Assembly: GCA_051955775.1 (NCBI GenBank)
Contig: JBQCGJ010000042.1
Coordinates: 1-10,583, forward strand
Direction of reading: 5' to 3'
From: DASUHT01 sp051955775
GTDB lineage: Bacteria; Actinomycetota; Thermoleophilia; Gaiellales; JAICJC01
Length of the DNA: 10,583 bases
Below the pieces are notes generated by a model that ran no database searches, was not told where the DNA came from, and worked only from the letters and a program-made list of their open reading frames with translations. Position 1 is the first letter of the stretch. Each line of letters starts with the position of its first letter. The translations under genes and the position numbers were made by a program. Positions 6,669-10,583 of the stretch are shown here, one piece after another.

Positions 6669-7579
6669 GACGGCTCCCCGCACTTCTGCTGGCTCTCGCA
6701 GCCTCGGCGGCGTGCCTGCCGGCGGCGGCGCAGGCCGGGTCATCGTCGGTGGCGACGCTGGACGCGCAGATCCACTCCACGTCGGCGCAGGTGACCAGCC
6801 TGCAGGCTGAGCTGGCGGTACTGTCGAGTCGCCTCACCCGCGCTGAGGACCGCGTGGCCCGGCTGGAGTCCCGGGTGCGCTGGACCGACCGGTCGCTGGC
6901 GCGTGCACAGCCGGTCACCCTGGGGCTGCGGGCGGCGGTGCTTCGCCGGGACGCGCAGCACCGCCGGCTCAGCTCCGCCGAGTCGGCGTTGCGGGCGGTC
7001 GAGGCCGACGCCGCGGCCCACCCGGTGTTGCCTCTGCTGGTGGGCGCCGAGCAGCAGCTGCAGCGGCTGACGGCCGCCAGGCGGCGGGCGCTGACGGCGC
7101 TGGCAACGCCGATCCCTCCGGCGGCTGCGGGTGGCAACCAGACGGTCTCCCGCGGGGCGTGGGCCGTCTCGCTGCTGGACGCGCTCGGCGCTCCCCGCTG
7201 CCAGAGCAATCTGACCGCGGTCGTGTCCTGGGAGACGGCCGAGAATACCGGCGCGGCCTGGAATCCGCTGGCCACCACGCTGACCGCTCCCGGCTCCGGG
7301 CGCTACAACCATGCGGGTGTGCGCGACTTCCCGAGCCAGGCGGAGGGCATCGCCGCGACCGTCGACACGCTGCGGCTGGGGTACTACGACCACGGCTACG
7401 GGTGGATCGTGTACCGGCTGTCGCAGTGCGCACCCTCCATCGTCACGGTGCGCGCCGTCAACGCCTCCGACTGGTGCGCCGGATGCGCCGGGGGCAGCTA
7501 CGTCACCTCGATGCTGCCCGTGGTCGAGGCGGACTACACCGACCACGCGCTGCTGCCGGTGACGCCGGCCGAGCGGTGA
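6665..7579 (+). CDS. Secreted coiled-coil protein with lysozyme-like domain
   Basis: The 304-residue product has a signal peptide (MRRLPALLLALAASAACLPA) with a likely signal peptidase I site after AQA (residue 24); a lipobox at SAAC (Cys17) is a weaker alternative. Residues about 28-145 form a heptad-like, Ala/Arg/Leu/Glu-rich coiled coil resembling those of secreted peptidoglycan hydrolases and their regulators. Residues about 163-255 resemble phage-type and actinobacterial lysozyme-like domains: WETAENTGAAWNPLATT (189-205), YNHAGVRDFPSQAEGIAATVDTL and GYYDHGY. Glu190 or Glu193 could be the catalytic acid. Four Cys (179, 255, 271, 274) may form disulfides. A likely role is cleavage or binding of peptidoglycan next to the surface complex encoded upstream; substrate and activity are inferred. 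The GTG start is set by the GTGA overlap with the lipoprotein gene and by the signal peptide. Confidence 0.78.
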   Translation: MRRLPALLLALAASAACLPAAAQAGSSSVATLDAQIHSTSAQVTSLQAELAVLSSRLTRAEDRVARLESRVRWTDRSLARAQPVTLGLRAAVLRRDAQHRRLSSAESALRAVEADAAAHPVLPLLVGAEQQLQRLTAARRRALTALATPIPPAAAGGNQTVSRGAWAVSLLDALGAPRCQSNLTAVVSWETAENTGAAWNPLATTLTAPGSGRYNHAGVRDFPSQAEGIAATVDTLRLGYYDHGYGWIVYRLSQCAPSIVTVRAVNASDWCAGCAGGSYVTSMLPVVEADYTDHALLPVTPAER

Positions 7580-8976
7580 GCGGGCTGACGGTGGACGACA
7601 CCGGCCGGCGGCGCCTCGAACACCCGCAGCTGGCGAGCGCCGCGCTGGGCACAGGCCTGGCGCTGCTGCTGTGGCGAGGGGGCATCGACCCGGCCGCCCA
7701 GTGGCTGTTCGTGGCCGCCGCCGCCGTGGCGGTCGCTGCCTCGTGGCCGCAGCTGCGTCCGGGCGATCCGATCGTGATCGCGCTGGGCGTGATCGCGGCC
7801 TGGAATGTCGTTGCCTATGCAGCCAACCCAGGGCCTTCGCTGAGACCGGCACTCGTGGCCCTCGCCGTGGCGGGATACGCCGCCGTGGTGCGGGGCGCCG
7901 CACCGGCGGATCGCGACCGGGCACTGGCCGGGGTGGCCGCCCTCGCGGCGACCAGCGCCGTGGCCGGCCTCGTCGCCGTGGCGCTCCAGCGGCCGCCGGC
8001 CGCTGAGCGGATCGACGGCGTGTGGAGGGCCGGGGGGACGCTGGAGTACCCGCCGGCGCTGGCCGTGCTGTGCGTGAGCGGGCTGGCTGCGCTGCTGGCA
8101 CTCGACTCGACGCGGGCCATCAGCCGCAGCCTCACGGTCGGGCTGGCGACGGTCATGCTGGCCGCCCTTGCCCTCACCTACGACCGCGCAGGCCTCGCCC
8201 TGGCGGGCGGGTTGGCGATCCTGTGGACAGGTCGTCTGATGCCGTCGCGGCGGATGGTGATCGTCGTCGCGGGGGCTGTGGGAGCGGCCCTGCTGGTGGC
8301 GGTGATGGCCGCGCCGGCGAGCGCGCTCCAGCGGCTGGTGCTGCACGATCCGCTGGCCGGCCGGTGGTCGGTGTGGAGCCTCGGCTGGGACGCCCTGCGC
8401 GCCCGTCCGTGGACGGGCCTGGGGCCGGGCGAGTTCGCACGCGTGTACCAGCTCACCGGCGAGCCGCGCGGGATCTCGCTCGCCCACAACCTCGTCGTGC
8501 AACAGGCGGTGGAGGCGGGCGCCGTGGCCGGACTGGCAGCCGTCGTGGTTCTGCTGTGCGGTGCGGGGCGCGGTCTGCGCGCACTCACCTCACGCGATCC
8601 CACGCGGCTGGCCTTCGCGTGTATCGCGATCACCGTGCTGATCTCCAGCACGTACGACTTCACGTGGTCGTACCCACCGCTGGCGCTGCTGGCGGTTGTG
8701 GCCATGGCCGCGTGCTCAGGGCGTGAACGTGCGGTGGTAGGCGGCGCCCGACAGAAAGGCTCGCTGGGCGGTACCGTCGATGATGGAGTCGAAGCGCAGC
8801 CGCTCGGGCGACCAGGTCTGCTCGCCGACCCGGAACTCGCCGTTTCCCAGCGGGGCCAGCGGATACCGCTCGGAATACCCGCAGTCCGAGCCGAACACCA
8901 GCCCGCCGTCGCGAGCCGCGACCCGGAAGTTCGGCAGCCAGGGGTTGTGCGACCGGTAGTGGCCGATCAGCGATGA
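7576..8976 (+). CDS. O-antigen ligase/polymerase-like (Wzy/WaaL) membrane protein
   Basis: Integral membrane protein with about 11-12 hydrophobic helices. The C-terminal half carries the Wzy/WaaL family pattern: TYDRAGLALAGG, then GRWSVWSLGWDALRARPWTGLGPGEFARVY in a large external loop, then SLAHNLVVQQAVEAG with His304, which corresponds to the conserved His of ligases. Such enzymes transfer or polymerise lipid-linked glycans outside the membrane; the substrate here is unknown. The hydrophobic domain ends near position 8725 (ALLAVVAMAAC). The frame then continues about 85 polar residues to a stop at 8976, antisense to the facing hydrolase gene. That tail resembles no family and may be accidental read-through after loss of an earlier stop; a one-base shift would terminate at 8726. 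The GTG start overlaps the upstream stop (GTGA). It is the last gene of the operon. Confidence 0.8.
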   Translation: MSGLTVDDTGRRRLEHPQLASAALGTGLALLLWRGGIDPAAQWLFVAAAAVAVAASWPQLRPGDPIVIALGVIAAWNVVAYAANPGPSLRPALVALAVAGYAAVVRGAAPADRDRALAGVAALAATSAVAGLVAVALQRPPAAERIDGVWRAGGTLEYPPALAVLCVSGLAALLALDSTRAISRSLTVGLATVMLAALALTYDRAGLALAGGLAILWTGRLMPSRRMVIVVAGAVGAALLVAVMAAPASALQRLVLHDPLAGRWSVWSLGWDALRARPWTGLGPGEFARVYQLTGEPRGISLAHNLVVQQAVEAGAVAGLAAVVVLLCGAGRGLRALTSRDPTRLAFACIAITVLISSTYDFTWSYPPLALLAVVAMAACSGRERAVVGGARQKGSLGGTVDDGVEAQPLGRPGLLADPELAVSQRGQRIPLGIPAVRAEHQPAVASRDPEVRQPGVVRPVVADQR

Positions 8977-9999
8977 GTCGGCGGCGGACGCCGTGCCGTC
9001 GTCCTCCAGCGGCTGCTCCACCGGCCACGAAAACGGCTCCGGCTGCTCACCGCGGGCAATGGCGAGCGCGCCGTCGACCAGCGCCCGAGCGCCGCTCAGC
9101 CCGTTCACGCAGGCCACCGCCCCCAGGCCCGACCGCTCGTCCGCCCACATCATGGCCTGGAAGCCGATCATGCTGCCGGTGTGCCCGAAGCCGCCCTCGG
9201 CCACGATCAGGCCGTAGCCGTAGTGCCTGCCGTCCTCCTCATCGAGCGCCAGGCGCTCGCGCATGGCCGGGACGTCGCCGCGCCACAGCGCCCGCAGCCA
9301 CGCGGCCAGGTCGGCAATGGAGCTGCAGATGCACCCGTCCGCCTCGGCGCTCTCGATCCAGGTGGCGGGCACCAGCCCGTGCTCGGGCCGCCACGGCCGG
9401 TCGTCGTACAGCGCGGTGTGTCCCTCGGGCAGCCGGCTGCGGGTCTCGTGCACGATGCGCGGAGTCGAGTCGCGCATGGACAGTCGATCCAGAAGCTCGC
9501 TCTGCACCAGCGACGGGTAGGACGTTCCCGTGACCCGCTCCAGCACGAGTCCCATCGCCCGGTAGCCGACGTTGGAGTACCAGTAGTGCTCGCCCGGCGC
9601 GTACGCCGCGTCGGTCGACGCCAGCTCGACCACGTCGTACGTCGACGCGGTCGCGATCTCGGAACCGCAGATCAGGCCCGCCGTATGCGTCAGCAGGTGG
9701 TGCGGCGTGATCGGCGCGTACTCCGACCGCACCGAGAACCACGGCAGATACCCGGTCACGGGTGCGTGCAGGTCGAGCTCGCCGCGGGCGGCCAGATCGA
9801 GCGCCAGCGCCGCGGTGAACGACTTGCCGATCGACCCGGTCTGCCACAGCGCATCGCCGGCGGCGTCCCCGTACGTGCGGGAGAACAGGGTGGAGTCCCG
9901 GTCGGTCACGGCCACAGCCGCCGCCGGGGTGACGCCGCAGCCAAGCACCTCTGCCACCAGTCGGTCGATGCCGTCCGCGATCCGCGCGATGTCGGTCAC
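8716..9999 (-). CDS. Serine hydrolase, beta-lactamase/S12 family
   Basis: A 427-residue penicillin-binding-protein-like hydrolase (class C beta-lactamase fold; the family includes esterases, D-aminopeptidases and D,D-carboxypeptidases). The catalytic motifs are SIGK (Ser56 nucleophile, Lys59), YSN (Tyr141-Asn143) and HTG (273-275), all intact. A family signature LLTHTAGL is at 102-109. A C-terminal extension (about 330-427) probably forms a separate beta-rich domain. No signal peptide is visible, so it is likely cytoplasmic and more likely an esterase or peptidase than a resistance enzyme. The GTG start at 9997-9999 is the only likely one: an in-frame TAG lies three codons upstream. It faces the operon and overlaps its last gene tail-to-tail over 261 bases. 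Its motifs clearly identify this strand as coding through the overlap. Confidence 0.9.
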   Translation of the reverse strand: MTDIARIADGIDRLVAEVLGCGVTPAAAVAVTDRDSTLFSRTYGDAAGDALWQTGSIGKSFTAALALDLAARGELDLHAPVTGYLPWFSVRSEYAPITPHHLLTHTAGLICGSEIATASTYDVVELASTDAAYAPGEHYWYSNVGYRAMGLVLERVTGTSYPSLVQSELLDRLSMRDSTPRIVHETRSRLPEGHTALYDDRPWRPEHGLVPATWIESAEADGCICSSIADLAAWLRALWRGDVPAMRERLALDEEDGRHYGYGLIVAEGGFGHTGSMIGFQAMMWADERSGLGAVACVNGLSGARALVDGALAIARGEQPEPFSWPVEQPLEDDGTASAADSSLIGHYRSHNPWLPNFRVAARDGGLVFGSDCGYSERYPLAPLGNGEFRVGEQTWSPERLRFDSIIDGTAQRAFLSGAAYHRTFTP

Positions 10000-10005
10000 G
10001 CGTTC

Positions 10006-10011
10006 AGCCTA
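10006..10011 (-). promoter_or_regulatory. Possible -10 element for a leaderless hydrolase transcript
   Basis: On the minus strand TAGGCT (TAnnnT pattern) lies six bases before the GTG start of the S12 hydrolase, and no Shine-Dalgarno sequence is visible. This arrangement matches actinobacterial leaderless genes, in which transcription begins at the start codon. No good -35 box is seen, so the call is tentative. Confidence 0.3.
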
Positions 10012-10046
10012 CCCAGCACGAGCCCCTGCAGGACGTGCTCAGGCCT

Positions 10047-10051
10047 GGGAG
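10047..10051 (+). promoter_or_regulatory. Ribosome binding site of the phosphoribosyltransferase gene
   Basis: GGGAG lies eight bases before the ATG at 10060 and supports that start. The nearby ATG at 10053 is in a different frame, whose product shows no family motifs. Confidence 0.6.
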
Positions 10052-10059
10052 CATGACGT

Positions 10060-10583
10060 ATGGCTGCAGGCTGGATTCCGCAGCAGTTCGACGATCGCCG
10101 CCAGGCCGGCACGATCCTCGCCGGCCACCTGGCCGCCGACCTCCCCGGCGACGGGGTGGTGATCGGCCTCGCCCGCGGGGGCGTGGTGGTTGCCGCCGAG
10201 GTTGCGCGGACGCTCGGCTGGCCGCTGGACGCGCTGGCCGTGCGCAAGGTCGGCCACCCTCTGCAGCCGGAATACGCGATCGGGGCGGTCACCCCGGGCG
10301 GCGGCACCATGCTGCGACAGGATGTCGGACTGAGCGAGGAGCAGCTCGCCCAGGCGCTGGCCGCAGCGCGAGAGGGCGCGGAACAGCTCGACCGGCGGCT
10401 GCACGAGCGCCGCCCTGCACGGCCGGTGGCCGGGCACACGTGCCTGCTGGTTGACGACGGGCTGGCCACCGGCGCCACCATGATCGCGGCCGCCCGCTGG
10501 GCACGGGAGGCGGGCGCAGGCCGGGTGGTGATCGCCGTGCCGGTCGGCCCGCCGGAAACGCTCGACCTCCTGCGCCGCGAGGC
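10060..10583 (+). CDS. Phosphoribosyltransferase family protein (3' partial)
   Basis: The visible 174 residues match the small 'predicted phosphoribosyltransferase' family of the type I PRTase fold. Evidence is an early VVIGLARGGVVVAAEVA segment, LDALAVRKVGHPLQPEYAIGAV, and the PRPP-binding loop LLVDDGLATGATM (about 129-141, with the paired acidic Asp132-Asp133). These proteins are usually near 210-220 residues, and some are fused to a second enzyme domain; the window ends before the C-terminus, so a fusion cannot be excluded. The substrate base is not known for this family. The start ATG at 10060 has a good ribosome binding site. It is divergent from the S12 hydrolase and shows no evident link to the phosphate operon beyond proximity. 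Confidence 0.88.
   Translation, partial: MAAGWIPQQFDDRRQAGTILAGHLAADLPGDGVVIGLARGGVVVAAEVARTLGWPLDALAVRKVGHPLQPEYAIGAVTPGGGTMLRQDVGLSEEQLAQALAAAREGAEQLDRRLHERRPARPVAGHTCLLVDDGLATGATMIAAARWAREAGAGRVVIAVPVGPPETLDLLRRE

Larger units (their letters stand above)
10000..10059. other. Divergent intergenic spacer
   Basis: Sixty bases separate the divergent starts of the S12 hydrolase and the phosphoribosyltransferase, so promoters for both genes must lie here or reach into the coding ends. Apart from the possible minus-strand -10 and the plus-strand ribosome binding site I see no clear operator or inverted repeat. Confidence 0.6.

Noticed and set aside
8716..8976. Intrinsic terminator between the convergent genes.
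   Set aside because: I could not identify a stem-loop with a T tract in or around the overlap.
9181..10056. Plus-strand open frame of 291 codons opposite the S12 hydrolase.
   Set aside because: The minus strand carries intact SIGK, YSN and HTG motifs in order; the plus-strand product is low-complexity and motif-free.
10035..10454. Open frame of 139 codons starting near the phosphoribosyltransferase gene.
   Set aside because: It is out of frame with the clear PRPP-binding motif and has no recognisable content.

Overview
High-GC DNA, in which every visible start from pstS onward is GTG except at the last gene, suggests an actinobacterium (Actinomycetota). A neocarzinostatin-type domain in one gene fits this. 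Thermoleophilia or a neighbouring class is possible, but I cannot fix the lineage from this window alone.

Positions 1-8976 hold one tightly packed plus-strand operon. It begins inside a phosphate ABC transporter: pstA (cut by the left edge of the window), pstB, then pstS. Five further genes follow without any gap: a second PstS-like protein carrying an N-terminal neocarzinostatin-like domain, a sortase-fold membrane protein, a small cupredoxin-like lipoprotein, a secreted coiled-coil protein with a lysozyme-like C-terminal domain, and a multi-spanning O-antigen ligase/polymerase-like protein. pstA and pstB share one base. Each of the next six junctions is the same 4-base GTGA overlap, so the eight genes are probably co-transcribed and translationally coupled.

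The notable theme is that three of the accessory proteins keep a recognisable fold but have lost residues normally essential for function. The second PstS has a disrupted phosphate loop, the sortase has Ser where the catalytic Cys should be, and the cupredoxin has Ser and Leu where the Cys and Met copper ligands should be. Both PstS-like proteins end in a membrane helix and basic tail rather than a lipobox, and neither shows an LPXTG-like motif despite the adjacent sortase fold. This could be an undescribed phosphate-linked cell-surface assembly in which classical enzyme and binding folds are used as structural or sensory parts. That idea is inference.

Positions 8716-9999 on the minus strand encode a cytoplasmic serine beta-lactamase-like (S12 family) hydrolase. 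Its 3' end overlaps the end of the last operon gene by 261 bases. A 60-base divergent spacer separates its start from a plus-strand phosphoribosyltransferase gene that runs off the right edge. No rRNA, tRNA, CRISPR array, insertion sequence or gene-free stretch above 60 bases was found.
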